NCBI RefSeq assembly: GCF_014207255.1
Contig: NZ_JACHCZ010000001.1
Location: 1,727,378-1,791,377, forward strand
Length of the DNA: 64,000 nucleotides
Reading direction: 5' to 3'
From: Pseudomonas sp. JAI120
GTDB taxonomy: Bacteria; Pseudomonadota; Gammaproteobacteria; Pseudomonadales; Pseudomonadaceae
Shown: one piece after another, positions 33,168-41,986 of the stretch
How positions within the stretch are numbered: position 1 is the first letter of the stretch
Layout: each line of letters begins with the position of its first letter
The notes under the pieces: model-generated
The model's input: the letters and a program-made list of their open reading frames with translations, nothing else
Databases searched by the model: none
What the model was told of the DNA's origin: nothing
Translations under genes and position numbers: made by a program

Positions 33168-34457
33168 ATGCGCGAAGCGTTGAATCAAGGCCTGATCGAT
33201 TTCCTCAAGGCCTCCCCTACTCCTTTTCATGCCACAGCCGCCCTGGCCCAGCGCCTGGAAGCGGCCGGTTTCCAGCGCCTCGACGAGCGCGAGACCTGGG
33301 CCACCGAAGCCAACGGTCGCTACTACGTGACCCGCAACGACTCCTCGATCATCGCCTTCAAGCTCGGCCGCCACTCGCCGCTGCAAGGCGGGATTCGCCT
33401 GGTCGGCGCCCATACCGACAGCCCGTGCCTGCGGGTCAAGCCCCAGCCTGAGCTGCAGCGCCAGGGTTTCTGGCAACTGGGCGTGGAAGTCTACGGCGGC
33501 GCGCTGCTGGCGCCGTGGTTCGACCGCGACCTGTCCTTGGCCGGCCGCGTCACCTTCCGCCGTGACGGCAAGGTCGAAAGCCAGCTGATCGACTTCAAGC
33601 TGCCCATCGCCATCATCCCCAACCTGGCCATTCACCTGAACCGTGAAGCCAACCAGGGCTGGGCGATCAATGCCCAGACCGAGTTGCCGCCGATCCTCGC
33701 GCAATTTGCCGGTGATGAGCGCGTGGACTTCCGTGCCGTGCTCACCGAGCAGCTTGCACGGGAGCATGGGCTCAACGCCGATGTGGTACTCGACTACGAG
33801 TTGAGCTTCTACGACACCCAGGGCGCCGCCGTGATCGGCCTCAATGGCGACTTCATCGCCGGCGCACGCCTCGACAACCTGCTGTCGTGCTACGCCGGTC
33901 TGCAAGCCCTGCTCACCAGCGAGAGCGACGAAACCTGCGTGCTGGTGTGCAACGACCACGAGGAAGTCGGTTCCTGCTCGGCCTGCGGTGCCGATGGCCC
34001 GATGCTGGAACAGACCCTGCGTCGCCTGCTGCCCGAAGGTGATGAATTCGTACGCACCATCCAGAAATCCTTGCTGGTGTCGGCGGACAATGCCCACGGC
34101 GTACACCCGAATTATGCCGACAAGCACGACGCCAACCACGGCCCCAAGCTCAATGCCGGCCCGGTGATCAAGGTCAACAGCAACCAGCGCTACGCCACCA
34201 ACAGCGAAACCGCCGGGTTCTTCCGCCACCTGTGCATGGCCGAAGAAGTGCCGGTGCAGAGCTTTGTGGTGCGCAGCGACATGGGCTGCGGCTCAACCAT
34301 CGGCCCGATCACTGCCAGCCACCTGGGTGTGCGTACGGTGGACATCGGTTTGCCGACGTTTGCCATGCACTCCATTCGTGAACTGTGCGGCAGCCATGAC
34401 CTGGCGCATTTGGTGAGGGTGTTGGGCGCGTTCTACGCCAGCCACGACCTGCCCTGA
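33168..34457 (+). CDS. apeB: M18 aspartyl aminopeptidase
   Basis: 429 aa from ATG 33168 with GGAG upstream; the frame opens earlier but through REP sequence. Zinc ligands are visible in [29 protein letters not shown] and [12 protein letters not shown]. It removes N-terminal Asp/Glu from peptides in the cytosol. A hairpin follows the stop. Confidence 0.93.
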   Translation: MREALNQGLIDFLKASPTPFHATAALAQRLEAAGFQRLDERETWATEANGRYYVTRNDSSIIAFKLGRHSPLQGGIRLVGAHTDSPCLRVKPQPELQRQGFWQLGVEVYGGALLAPWFDRDLSLAGRVTFRRDGKVESQLIDFKLPIAIIPNLAIHLNREANQGWAINAQTELPPILAQFAGDERVDFRAVLTEQLAREHGLNADVVLDYELSFYDTQGAAVIGLNGDFIAGARLDNLLSCYAGLQALLTSESDETCVLVCNDHEEVGSCSACGADGPMLEQTLRRLLPEGDEFVRTIQKSLLVSADNAHGVHPNYADKHDANHGPKLNAGPVIKVNSNQRYATNSETAGFFRHLCMAEEVPVQSFVVRSDMGCGSTIGPITASHLGVRTVDIGLPTFAMHSIRELCGSHDLAHLVRVLGAFYASHDLP

Positions 34458-34464
34458 TCAAACC

Positions 34465-34498
34465 TCCTGTAGGCGCTGGCTTGCCAGCGCCTACAGGA
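34465..34498. repeat. Palindromic hairpin after the aminopeptidase gene
   Basis: TCCTGTAGGCGCTGGC and its reverse complement around TT form a 16-bp stem eight bases past the apeB stop. It is a REP-like hairpin of a third type and may act as terminator although no T run follows. Confidence 0.75.
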
Positions 34499-34583
34499 AA
34501 TCCAACCTGACACATATCAACGCCACCTTCTGCAATCCGACCTAGACTTGTCAGTATTCCCAATCCGACAAGGCCGTCGTCCC

Positions 34584-34760
34584 ATGATCTCCATGTCCTC
34601 TTTCCACGCCATGCTTATCCCTATTCTGATCGGCATGATCATGCTCGCCGTCGGCTTCAACTTCCGCGACAAGCCCCTGGGCGTATTCGGCATGTGGATC
34701 GGTATGCTGCTGATCCTGGGCACCGTGGTGTACAAGATCCTCGCCAAACTGGCCGAATGA
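34584..34760 (+). CDS. Small membrane protein, two helices
   Basis: 58 aa from ATG 34584, preceded by AAGG. Residues 9-27 (AMLIPILIGMIMLAVGF) and 37-54 (FGMWIGMLLILGTVVYKIL) are hydrophobic helices joined by a short NFRDKPLG loop. The frame is open 12 codons upstream without a good ribosome site. It lies 52 bases before the mechanosensitive channel gene and may be cotranscribed. No family recognised. Confidence 0.6.
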   Translation: MISMSSFHAMLIPILIGMIMLAVGFNFRDKPLGVFGMWIGMLLILGTVVYKILAKLAE

Positions 34761-34812
34761 CGATTGCACTCGTACACTCGCTCAACCCGTCGTTTTCAAG
34801 GTTGACCGCCTC

Positions 34813-36978
34813 GTGCTTTCCCGTCTGTTTGCCCTGCCCTGCTGTTTCCTGATCGCCCTGCTCACGCTGCTGCCGCTCTCGCCCGCCCAAGCGGTGGGCT
34901 TGCCCGGGCTGCTCAGCACCAACAAGACCCAACCCCACGCCGAAGTGCCGCTGGGGCAGTCGCTGGACGAGGTGATCAAGACCCTGGAAAACGACCAGCA
35001 GCGCACCCAGTTGCTGAGCGACTTGAAGAAGCTGCGGGCCGCCACCCAGAAAGCCCAGCCCGCCGCCGAACAAGGCGTTCTCGGGCTGATCGGCAGCACG
35101 CTGTCGGGCCTGGAGCAGCAGTTCTCCGGCGCCGACAGCCCGCTGGGGCGCTGGTCGAATGAAATCGACCTGGCCAAGGATGAACTCAGCGCGTTGATGC
35201 TGCCGGCCAGCGAATGGCTGCCGATCATTTTCGGCTTTGCCATGATCCTCGCCGTGTGGAGCCTGCTTGCCGCCATGTTGATCTGGCTGAGCCACCGGGT
35301 ACGCGAGCGCTTCGGCCTGCCCGAGGAGTTGCCGCAACACCCGCGTACCTGGGACATGCTGCGCTTCGCCCTGCGTAAGCTGGGGCCCTGGCTGATCGCG
35401 CTGGTGATCACGGTGTACCTGAGCTACGCGCTGCCCTCGTCCCTGGGCAAATCCCTGGCAATGGTGCTGGCTTACGCCTTGGTGGTCGGTACCTGTTTCT
35501 CGGCAATCTGTGTGATTGCCTTCTCCGTGCTTGACGGCCCGCACCGCCATCGCGCCCTATATATCCTGCGCCGTCAGGCGTTCCGCCCGCTGTGGTGGAT
35601 CGGCAGCTTTGCCGCCTTTGGTGAAGCCTTGAGTGATCCACGCTTGGTAACCGCGCTCGGCCAGCACCTGGCCCACACGGCGGCCACGGTCGCCAATGTG
35701 ATGGCCGCACTGTCCACCGGCGTGTTTATCCTGCGTTTCCGGCGGCCGATCGCCCACCTGATCCGCAACCAGCCACTGTCGCGCCGCCTGACCCGCCGCG
35801 CCCTCAGCGACACGATCGAGATCATCGGCACCTTCTGGTACATCCCGGCCCTGCTGTTGGTGGGTATCTCGCTGTTCGCCACCTTCGTCTCCGCCGGCGA
35901 CACCAGCACCGCCCTGCGCCAGTCGCTGTTGTGCACCGTGTTGCTGGTGTTGTGCATGGTGATCAACGGCCTGGTGCGTCGCCATGCGCTCAAGCCGCAA
36001 CGTGGGCACAAGCGCCATGCGCTGTACTCCGAGCGCCTGAAAAGCTTCGTCTACACCCTCGCCCACCTGGTGGTGTGGCTGGTGTTTATCGAACTGGGGC
36101 TGCGGGTGTGGGGCCTGTCGCTGATTCGCTTTACCGAAGGCGATGGCCATGAAATCAGCGTCAAGCTGTTTGGCCTGGGCGGCACGCTGCTATTTGCCTG
36201 GCTGATCTGGATCCTCAGCGACACCGCGATCCATCACGCCCTGACCCGCTCGCGCAAAGGCCTGGCCAATGCACGTGCGCAGACGATGATGCCGTTGATC
36301 CGCAACGTGCTGTTCGTCACCATCTTTATCATCGCCGCCATCGTCGCCCTGGCGAACATGGGCATGAACGTCACGCCACTGCTGGCCGGTGCCGGTGTGA
36401 TCGGCCTGGCTATCGGTTTTGGCGCACAGTCGCTGGTGGCCGACTTGATCACCGGCCTGTTCATCATCATCGAAGACTCCCTGGCGATTGATGACTACGT
36501 GGACGTCGGCGGCCACCTCGGCACCGTCGAAGGCCTGACCATCCGCACCGTGCGCCTGCGCGACATTGACGGCATCGTGCACACCATCCCGTTCAGCGAG
36601 ATCAAGAGCATCAAGAACTACTCGCGGGAGTTCGGCTACGCGATCTTCCGGGTGGCAATCCCCTACAACATGGAAATCGACGACGCGATCAAGCTGATGC
36701 GCGATGTCGGTCAGAAGATGCGCAACGACCCGCTGCAACGCCGCAATATCTGGTCGCCGCTGGAGATCCAGGGCGTGGAAAGCTTCGAATCCGGCAGCGC
36801 GATCCTGCGCGCGCGGTTCAAAACGGCGCCGATCAAGCAGTGGGAAGTGTCGCGGGCGTTCAACTTGTCACTGAAACGGCATCTGGATGAAGCCGGGCTG
36901 GACCTGGCCACGCCGCGCTTGAGTGTGCAGGTGGTGACGGGGGCTGCGGGGGGATTGGAGAAGGGCAAGAACGCGTAA
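34813..36978 (+). CDS. Mechanosensitive ion channel, MscS family (large)
   Basis: 721 aa from GTG 34813. A signal peptide (to about AQA, residue 26) precedes a periplasmic domain, then about ten hydrophobic segments. The MscS core is MGMNVTPLLAGAGVIGLAIG, GAQSLVADLITGLFIIIEDS with the pore TM3 Gly/Ala pattern, and IDDYVDVGGHLGTVEGLTIR of the beta domain. It opens on membrane tension to release osmolytes. The extra membrane helices make it like MscK/YbdG-type or MscM channels. Confidence 0.88.
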   Translation: MLSRLFALPCCFLIALLTLLPLSPAQAVGLPGLLSTNKTQPHAEVPLGQSLDEVIKTLENDQQRTQLLSDLKKLRAATQKAQPAAEQGVLGLIGSTLSGLEQQFSGADSPLGRWSNEIDLAKDELSALMLPASEWLPIIFGFAMILAVWSLLAAMLIWLSHRVRERFGLPEELPQHPRTWDMLRFALRKLGPWLIALVITVYLSYALPSSLGKSLAMVLAYALVVGTCFSAICVIAFSVLDGPHRHRALYILRRQAFRPLWWIGSFAAFGEALSDPRLVTALGQHLAHTAATVANVMAALSTGVFILRFRRPIAHLIRNQPLSRRLTRRALSDTIEIIGTFWYIPALLLVGISLFATFVSAGDTSTALRQSLLCTVLLVLCMVINGLVRRHALKPQRGHKRHALYSERLKSFVYTLAHLVVWLVFIELGLRVWGLSLIRFTEGDGHEISVKLFGLGGTLLFAWLIWILSDTAIHHALTRSRKGLANARAQTMMPLIRNVLFVTIFIIAAIVALANMGMNVTPLLAGAGVIGLAIGFGAQSLVADLITGLFIIIEDSLAIDDYVDVGGHLGTVEGLTIRTVRLRDIDGIVHTIPFSEIKSIKNYSREFGYAIFRVAIPYNMEIDDAIKLMRDVGQKMRNDPLQRRNIWSPLEIQGVESFESGSAILRARFKTAPIKQWEVSRAFNLSLKRHLDEAGLDLATPRLSVQVVTGAAGGLEKGKNA

Positions 36979-37000
36979 GGTCATGACGAATGTGATGAGC

Positions 37001-37050
37001 TTGTTGTGGCGAGCGGGCTTGCCACAACAGGCCCGCCCACCACAACAGGC
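37001..37050. repeat. REP-like repeat, GTGGCGAGCGGG type
   Basis: TGTTGTGGCGAGCGGGC then TTGCCACAACAGG and a second CCACAACAGG. A degenerate inverted unit between the channel gene and the convergent mbtH-like gene. Confidence 0.6.
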
Positions 37051-37071
37051 CGGCCTACTGCAGGTTTTGCG

Positions 37072-37293
37072 TCAGGCCAGTGCAGCGCCGTCCATCTTCT
37101 GGCGCAGGCTCAACGGGCGCATATCGGTCCAGGTTTCTTCGATGTAGGCCAGGCACTCTTTCTTCAAGCCGCTCTTGCCCACGGTGCGCCAGCCTTCCGG
37201 CACGGCCTTGTAGTCGGGCCAAATGGAATACTGTTCTTCATGGTTGACCACTACCTGAAACAGGACGTCGTCGCGGTCGAATACTGAGGTCAT
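37072..37293 (-). CDS. MbtH-like protein of the pyoverdine cluster
   Basis: 73 aa, the usual MbtH length. The signature is [20 protein letters not shown] (NxExQxSxWP then PxGW) and a later EETWTDMRP. MbtH proteins bind NRPS adenylation domains and raise their activity; the target here should be PvdL and other pyoverdine synthetases. It follows pvdH by 82 bases in the same direction and likely shares its PvdS-dependent promoter. Confidence 0.92.
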   Translation of the reverse strand: MTSVFDRDDVLFQVVVNHEEQYSIWPDYKAVPEGWRTVGKSGLKKECLAYIEETWTDMRPLSLRQKMDGAALA

Positions 37294-37375
37294 TGCTGTT
37301 CTCCATCGTTCAAAGGCGGGCTGCGCACCACGCGCAGCGCTGATATCTGTAGAAACGTACCAACACGCGAAAAAA

Positions 37376-38770
37376 TTAGAGGCTGGCGACGGCTGCCGCC
37401 AGCGCGCGCCCGAAGATCTCGGCCACGCGGTCGATTTCTGCGGCGGTGATCACCAGTGGCGGCAGGAAGCGCACCACGCTGCCATGCCGCCCTCCCAGCT
37501 CGAGGATCAAGCCGCGCTTGAGGCATTCGCGCTGTACCAGCGGCGCCAGCTGGCGATGCACCGGCGGGTGGCCCTGAATATCCAGGGCGCCGTCCGGGTC
37601 CACCAGTTCCACGCCGAGCATCAGCCCGCGCCCGCGAATATCCCCCAGGTGCGGGTAGTCACGCTGCAGGATGCGCAGGTGTTCGCCCAGGCGCTCGCCC
37701 ATGGCTGTCGCATGGCCGGCCAGGTCGTGCTCCTTGAGGTAGCGCATCACCGCCGAACCGGCCGCCATCGCCATCTGATTGCCACGGAACGTCCCGGCAT
37801 GCGCGCCCGGCAGCCAGGTGTCGAGCCAGTCGCGATACACCACCACCGCCAACGGCAGGCTGCCGCCGATGGCCTTGGACATCACCACCACATCCGGAAT
37901 GATGCCGGCGTGTTCGAAGGCAAACATCTTGCCGGTACGGCCGAAACCGCTCTGGATCTCATCGACGATCAAGGCCACACCCGCCTGCTCGGTGATGCGC
38001 CGCAGGCCGCGCAGCCAGTCGAGATCGGCCGGGATCACCCCGCCCTCGCCCTGCACCACTTCGACAATCACCGCCGCCGGCAGCAGTACCCCGGCTTCCG
38101 GATCGTTGAGCAGGTTTTCCAGGTAATGCAGGTTGACCCGCACGCCTTCTGCACCGCCCAGACCGAACGGGCACCGGTAGTCGTAAGGAAATGGCAAAAA
38201 CTGCACGCCATTGCCGAGCAAGGCGCCCAAGGGTTTTTTCGGCCCCAGGCTGCCCATCAGGCTCAACGCGCCCTGGCTCATGCCGTGATAACCGCCCTGG
38301 AACGACAGCACCGTGCTGCGGCCCGTGGCAGTGCGCACCAGTTTCAATGCCGCTTCCACCGCGTCGGTACCGGTGGGGCCGCAGAACTGGATCCTGGCTT
38401 CCCGCGCCAACTCCGCCGGCAGCAGGCCGAACAGGTCCTGCACGAACTGGTCCTTGACCGGCGTGGTCAGGTCCAGGGTGTGCAACGGCAATTCGTCGCT
38501 CAGCACTTGCTGGATGGCTTGGATCACGACCGGGTGGTTGTGCCCCAACGCCAGGGTGCCGGCGCCGGCCAGGCAGTCGATGAAGCTGCGGCCTTCCACA
38601 TCTTCCACGTAGATCCCCTTGGCGCGCTTGAGCGCCAGGGGGATGCGCCGTGGGTAACTGCGGGCGTTGGATTCCTGCTGGCGCTGGCGGGCCAGCAGCG
38701 GGCTTTCGTCGAACTGATAAAGCGTTTCATGCACCTGGGTATCTTCGATACGGCTGGTAGCGACTGACAT
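37376..38770 (-). CDS. pvdH: Diaminobutyrate-2-oxoglutarate aminotransferase
   Basis: 464 aa from ATG 38770, preceded by GAGGGATCGAG. It makes L-2,4-diaminobutyrate from aspartate semialdehyde using glutamate, supplying the Dab residue of pyoverdine. Class-III aminotransferase pattern: [52 protein letters not shown], and the PLP lysine in [15 protein letters not shown]. The reading frame is open 51 codons farther upstream, but the promoter box lies there. Followed by the mbtH-like gene. Confidence 0.95.
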   Translation of the reverse strand: MSVATSRIEDTQVHETLYQFDESPLLARQRQQESNARSYPRRIPLALKRAKGIYVEDVEGRSFIDCLAGAGTLALGHNHPVVIQAIQQVLSDELPLHTLDLTTPVKDQFVQDLFGLLPAELAREARIQFCGPTGTDAVEAALKLVRTATGRSTVLSFQGGYHGMSQGALSLMGSLGPKKPLGALLGNGVQFLPFPYDYRCPFGLGGAEGVRVNLHYLENLLNDPEAGVLLPAAVIVEVVQGEGGVIPADLDWLRGLRRITEQAGVALIVDEIQSGFGRTGKMFAFEHAGIIPDVVVMSKAIGGSLPLAVVVYRDWLDTWLPGAHAGTFRGNQMAMAAGSAVMRYLKEHDLAGHATAMGERLGEHLRILQRDYPHLGDIRGRGLMLGVELVDPDGALDIQGHPPVHRQLAPLVQRECLKRGLILELGGRHGSVVRFLPPLVITAAEIDRVAEIFGRALAAAVASL

Positions 38771-38864
38771 CTCTCGATCCCTCAATACGCGGATAATGGT
38801 GACCAAACTGCCGATCCGTTGGCGTCTGGCCCAAGGGCATGCGCACGGATTTCCTGTTCTGGAA

Positions 38865-38888
38865 ACGCACCAGCGATAAGAGGATTTA
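38865..38888 (-). promoter_or_regulatory. PvdS-dependent promoter (iron-starvation box) of pvdH
   Basis: On the reverse strand TAAAT, then exactly 16 bases, then CGT, the consensus for promoters read by the sigma factor PvdS. It ends 95 bases before the pvdH start. Confidence 0.8.
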
Positions 38889-38919
38889 GGGGGCAGTGAT
38901 TGTTGACTGATGGATGAGA

Positions 38920-39687
38920 TCAAAGTCCGCGGTATTTTTCATTCAAGGCATACAGGATCGCGCAGGTCTCTGCATCCAGCACGCCAGAATAATCCCGCGC
39001 CCGAAAGTGCATCTGAAACGCCCGGGTACGCTGCTCGAACGCCTGGCGATTCTGCGCCGGCTTATAGCCATAGCGCTGAAATGCCCGTTCCACCTCCACT
39101 TCAGGCGGCAACCCGACACAGAACCGGCGCTGGTACATGGCCCGCGTCGACTCATCGAACCACGCTCCCACTCCCGCCTCGAACAAACCGCGCCACGGCA
39201 GGCGCGGCCCCGGATCGCTCTTGCGCCAGTACGCCACGTCGGAATGCCCGAGAATATCGGCCGGGCCGATCTGCGGATAACGCCCAAGGATGTCGCGAAG
39301 CAACGCAATCAACACCGCCACCTGCTCCTGGCAGTACGCTGGAAAGGTGAATACGCCCCCGTCATCCCGGGCCAGGTTGACGATTTCGATGCCGATCGCC
39401 CGACTGTTGAGGTTATCGCGCCCGGCCCAATAACTCGCTCCGGCATGCCAGGCGCGCTGGTTTTCGTGCACCAGGCGAAACACGCGCAACTCGTCATACC
39501 CGGCGGCACGGTAGCCGGGCTCATCGGGATCAGGCAGCAGGTAATGAGCGCTGACCCCGTTCCGGGTCAGGGTGCGCAAGGAGGAGGCGAAAGGCGCCGC
39601 GGTGTAATGCAGGATCACCTGCCGCACGGGTTCACCGTGACGTTCGTTGAAATCCCTGGCTGGGAAACTGGTATCGATGACCAACAT
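38920..39687 (-). CDS. N-acetylmuramoyl-L-alanine amidase, AmpD/AmiD type
   Basis: 255 aa from ATG 39687, with AAGGA 8 bases upstream (an earlier in-frame Met lacks this). Amidase_2 domain: VRQVILHYTAAPFASSL with a zinc His, HAGASYWAGRDNLNSRAIGI, and LGHSDVAYWRKSDPGPRL with the second His and the Asp. The C-terminal VERAFQRYGYKPAQ and YSGVLDAETCAILYALN resemble a peptidoglycan-binding domain. No signal peptide or lipobox is seen, so cytosolic recycling of anhydro-muropeptides is possible. Upstream neighbour of pvdH. Confidence 0.88.
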   Translation of the reverse strand: MLVIDTSFPARDFNERHGEPVRQVILHYTAAPFASSLRTLTRNGVSAHYLLPDPDEPGYRAAGYDELRVFRLVHENQRAWHAGASYWAGRDNLNSRAIGIEIVNLARDDGGVFTFPAYCQEQVAVLIALLRDILGRYPQIGPADILGHSDVAYWRKSDPGPRLPWRGLFEAGVGAWFDESTRAMYQRRFCVGLPPEVEVERAFQRYGYKPAQNRQAFEQRTRAFQMHFRARDYSGVLDAETCAILYALNEKYRGL

Positions 39688-39810
39688 AAGAACCGTCCTT
39701 TTCAATACAGGCCGAGTCTTTCGGCCCGTTCAAGCGCAAAAAAATTACCGCCATCCTGAAGGGTTGAACTTCAAGCGGGCGGTAACTATTTGGCACATGA
39801 GAAAATGCGG

Positions 39811-41133
39811 TCAGCGTCGCAACGGCATACCCAGCTCGACGCGCAGGCCATCCACCTGGCTGTCGAACGTCAACGAGCAGGAACAGCGCTGCACGATCGC
39901 CTGCACGATCGCCAGGCCCAGGCCACAGCCCTCGCTGTTGCCATTGCGCCAGAAACGTTGGGTGAGGTATTGCAGGTCTTCGGGGGAAATCTGCTTGCCG
40001 TGGTCGCGCACGCGGAAGATCACTTGATCGGTGGCGGTGAACACACTGAGTTCCACTCGTGTGTCTGCGGGCGTGTGGCGCAGGGCGTTGTCCAGCAGGT
40101 TGCGCAGGGCCGCGACCGCCAGGCCCACCGGCATGTCCACCGGGGTTTCGCTGAGGTTGTCCGCCAGGTTCAGGTCGATACGCGCATTGTCGCCGGCATT
40201 CGCGTCCTGGATCGCCAGCCGCGCCACTTCCTCGGCGCTGGACTGCAAGCCATCGTCGAACGACAGGCTGCCTTCCACTCGCGCCAACAGCAGCAATTGC
40301 TCCAGGGTGCGATGCAAGCGGTCGGCGCCCTCCTCGGCATGGGCCAGGGACTGGTCGCGGGCCGCGCCTTCGGTCATACGCGCCACTTGCAGGTGGGTCT
40401 TGATCGCCGTCAACGGGCTGCGCAACTCGTGGGCAGCGTCACCGGTGAGGCGGCGTTCGCGTTCGATGGTCTTGGCGATGCGTTGCAACAGTTGGTTCTG
40501 GGTGTCGAGCAGCGGCTTGAGTTCACTGGGCAGCGGGTGGATCTGCAACGGTTCGAGGGAGTCGGCACTGCGGCGCATCAGCGCGTCACGCATGCGGTTG
40601 AGCGGCAGCAGGCTCTGGCCGATGCCCAGCCACAACAGGCACAGGCAACCAAGCATTGCCACGCCCACCGGCACCGAGGCGGCGAGCAGGATCGACAGGT
40701 TCAGGGCCTCGCGCTCCACCTGACGGTCGGCGGTGGTGATCAACAGGTCGCCACGGGACAGGGTAAAACTGCGCCAGCCCACACCGTCGATGACCTGGTC
40801 ACGAAAGCCGCTCTTGCGCGACTCCAGGCCCTCATCCGGCGTGGTATGGCTGCGGGCGAGGATTTCCCCGCGCAAGGAGCTGACCTGGCACGCCATACCC
40901 CCCGGTACATTGAGTTGCTCGGCACTGAAATGCGCGCCGCCGCTCACACTGGCCAGGCCCGGCATCTGCTCGGTCAGGCCCGCCACCATGCGCGCCGATG
41001 CCACCAAACGCTGGTCGAGGGAGAACATCATCTGGTTGCGCAGGTCGTTGAGCATCCAGGCCGCCGCCAGGGCCCAGATCAGCACAAACGCGGCGCCGAG
41101 CTTGAACGTCAGGCGCAGGCGCAGGCTTTTCAC
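39811..41133 (-). CDS. dsbS: Sensor histidine kinase, DsbS-like (copper-sensing)
   Basis: 440 aa, GTG start overlapping the regulator stop (GTGA). Two membrane segments (about 11-27 and 145-168) flank a periplasmic sensor. The phosphorylated His is in GDAAHELRSPLTAIKTH; LRNLLDNALRHTP is the N box and GCGLGLAIVQAIVQ the G box. Gene order (kinase-regulator facing dsbD-dsbE-dsbG) equals the P. aeruginosa DsbRS-dsbDEG locus. Cys at residue 82 (GGMACQVSS) matches, as I recall, the copper-binding cysteine reported for DsbS. QseC-like otherwise. Confidence 0.82.
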   Translation of the reverse strand: MKSLRLRLTFKLGAAFVLIWALAAAWMLNDLRNQMMFSLDQRLVASARMVAGLTEQMPGLASVSGGAHFSAEQLNVPGGMACQVSSLRGEILARSHTTPDEGLESRKSGFRDQVIDGVGWRSFTLSRGDLLITTADRQVEREALNLSILLAASVPVGVAMLGCLCLLWLGIGQSLLPLNRMRDALMRRSADSLEPLQIHPLPSELKPLLDTQNQLLQRIAKTIERERRLTGDAAHELRSPLTAIKTHLQVARMTEGAARDQSLAHAEEGADRLHRTLEQLLLLARVEGSLSFDDGLQSSAEEVARLAIQDANAGDNARIDLNLADNLSETPVDMPVGLAVAALRNLLDNALRHTPADTRVELSVFTATDQVIFRVRDHGKQISPEDLQYLTQRFWRNGNSEGCGLGLAIVQAIVQRCSCSLTFDSQVDGLRVELGMPLRR

Positions 41134-41810
41134 GAAGCATTCTCTCCATCATCTGCCGGGCCGAGGCGATAACCCAGGCCGCGCACGGTCTCGACGATGC
41201 CGTTGCCCAATTTGCGCCGCAGGTGATGGATATGCACGTTGAGGGCGTTGCTTTCCAATTCATCGTTGAAGCCGTAGACGCTGTCCTTGAGTTGTTCGCT
41301 GGACAGCACCCGACCTTTGTTATGCAGCAAGGCCTGCAACAGCGCCTGTTCACGCCGGGACAGGTCCACCGGCTGGCCCCCCAGCAGGGTTTCGCGGCTG
41401 CTCGGGTCGTAGGTCAACCGGCCGTGCTCGATCAGGTTGACACTGCGCCCCGCCATCCGGCGCAACAGGGTTTGCAGGCGTGCGGCCAATTCGCGCAGGT
41501 CGAAGGGTTTGAGCAGGTAGTCATCGGCACCGGCTTGCAGGCCGTCGACGCGGTTGGTCACCGAATCCCGCGCGGTGAGGATCAGCACCGGAATCTCCAG
41601 GCCCTGGCTGCGCAGTTGCTGCAGCAGCTTGAGGCCGTCTTCGTCGGGCAGGCCGAGGTCGAGCACCATAATGTCGAAGGTCGCCGCCTTGAGCATCGCC
41701 CGTGCAGCCGCCGCCGTGGCCACGCGCTCGACTGTAAAGCCCTGGGCACCGAGGCCGGCCACGATGCCGCTGGCGATCAGTTCGTCGTCTTCACAGACCA
41801 GTACGTGCAT
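41130..41810 (-). CDS. dsbR: Response regulator, DsbR-like (OmpR family)
   Basis: 226 aa. Receiver domain with phospho-Asp in IMVLDLGLPDEDGLKLL and conserved Lys in DYLLKPFDLRELAARL. C-terminal winged helix includes RREQALLQALLHNKGRVLSS and VHIHHLRRKLGNGIVETVRG. With DsbS it should control the dsb operon across a 176-base divergent gap, where a double GGTTAATCA repeat lies. AAGGG precedes ATG 41810. Confidence 0.85.
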   Translation of the reverse strand: MHVLVCEDDELIASGIVAGLGAQGFTVERVATAAAARAMLKAATFDIMVLDLGLPDEDGLKLLQQLRSQGLEIPVLILTARDSVTNRVDGLQAGADDYLLKPFDLRELAARLQTLLRRMAGRSVNLIEHGRLTYDPSSRETLLGGQPVDLSRREQALLQALLHNKGRVLSSEQLKDSVYGFNDELESNALNVHIHHLRRKLGNGIVETVRGLGYRLGPADDGENAS

Positions 41811-41919
41811 GGTGAACCCTTCATGAAAGATGGGGTGATTAAAAGTGCAGCGGATTAAGCGCAGATTATGCCGTGAAAAGATGCAAGCTCAGATATTCCC
41901 TACACTTTAGAATAGCGCC

Positions 41920-41940
41920 CGGTTAATCATCGGTTAATCA
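41920..41940. promoter_or_regulatory. Direct repeats, candidate DsbR binding site
   Basis: CGGTTAATCAT then CGGTTAATCA, two copies at an 11-base period in the dsbR/dsbD gap, 46 bases before the dsbD start. Tandem repeats spaced about one helix turn apart are typical for OmpR/QseB-type regulators. Confidence 0.6.
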
Positions 41941-41986
41941 ACGCCACACATTGTGTGCCTCACTTGCATCGAACTAAGGCTTGACC

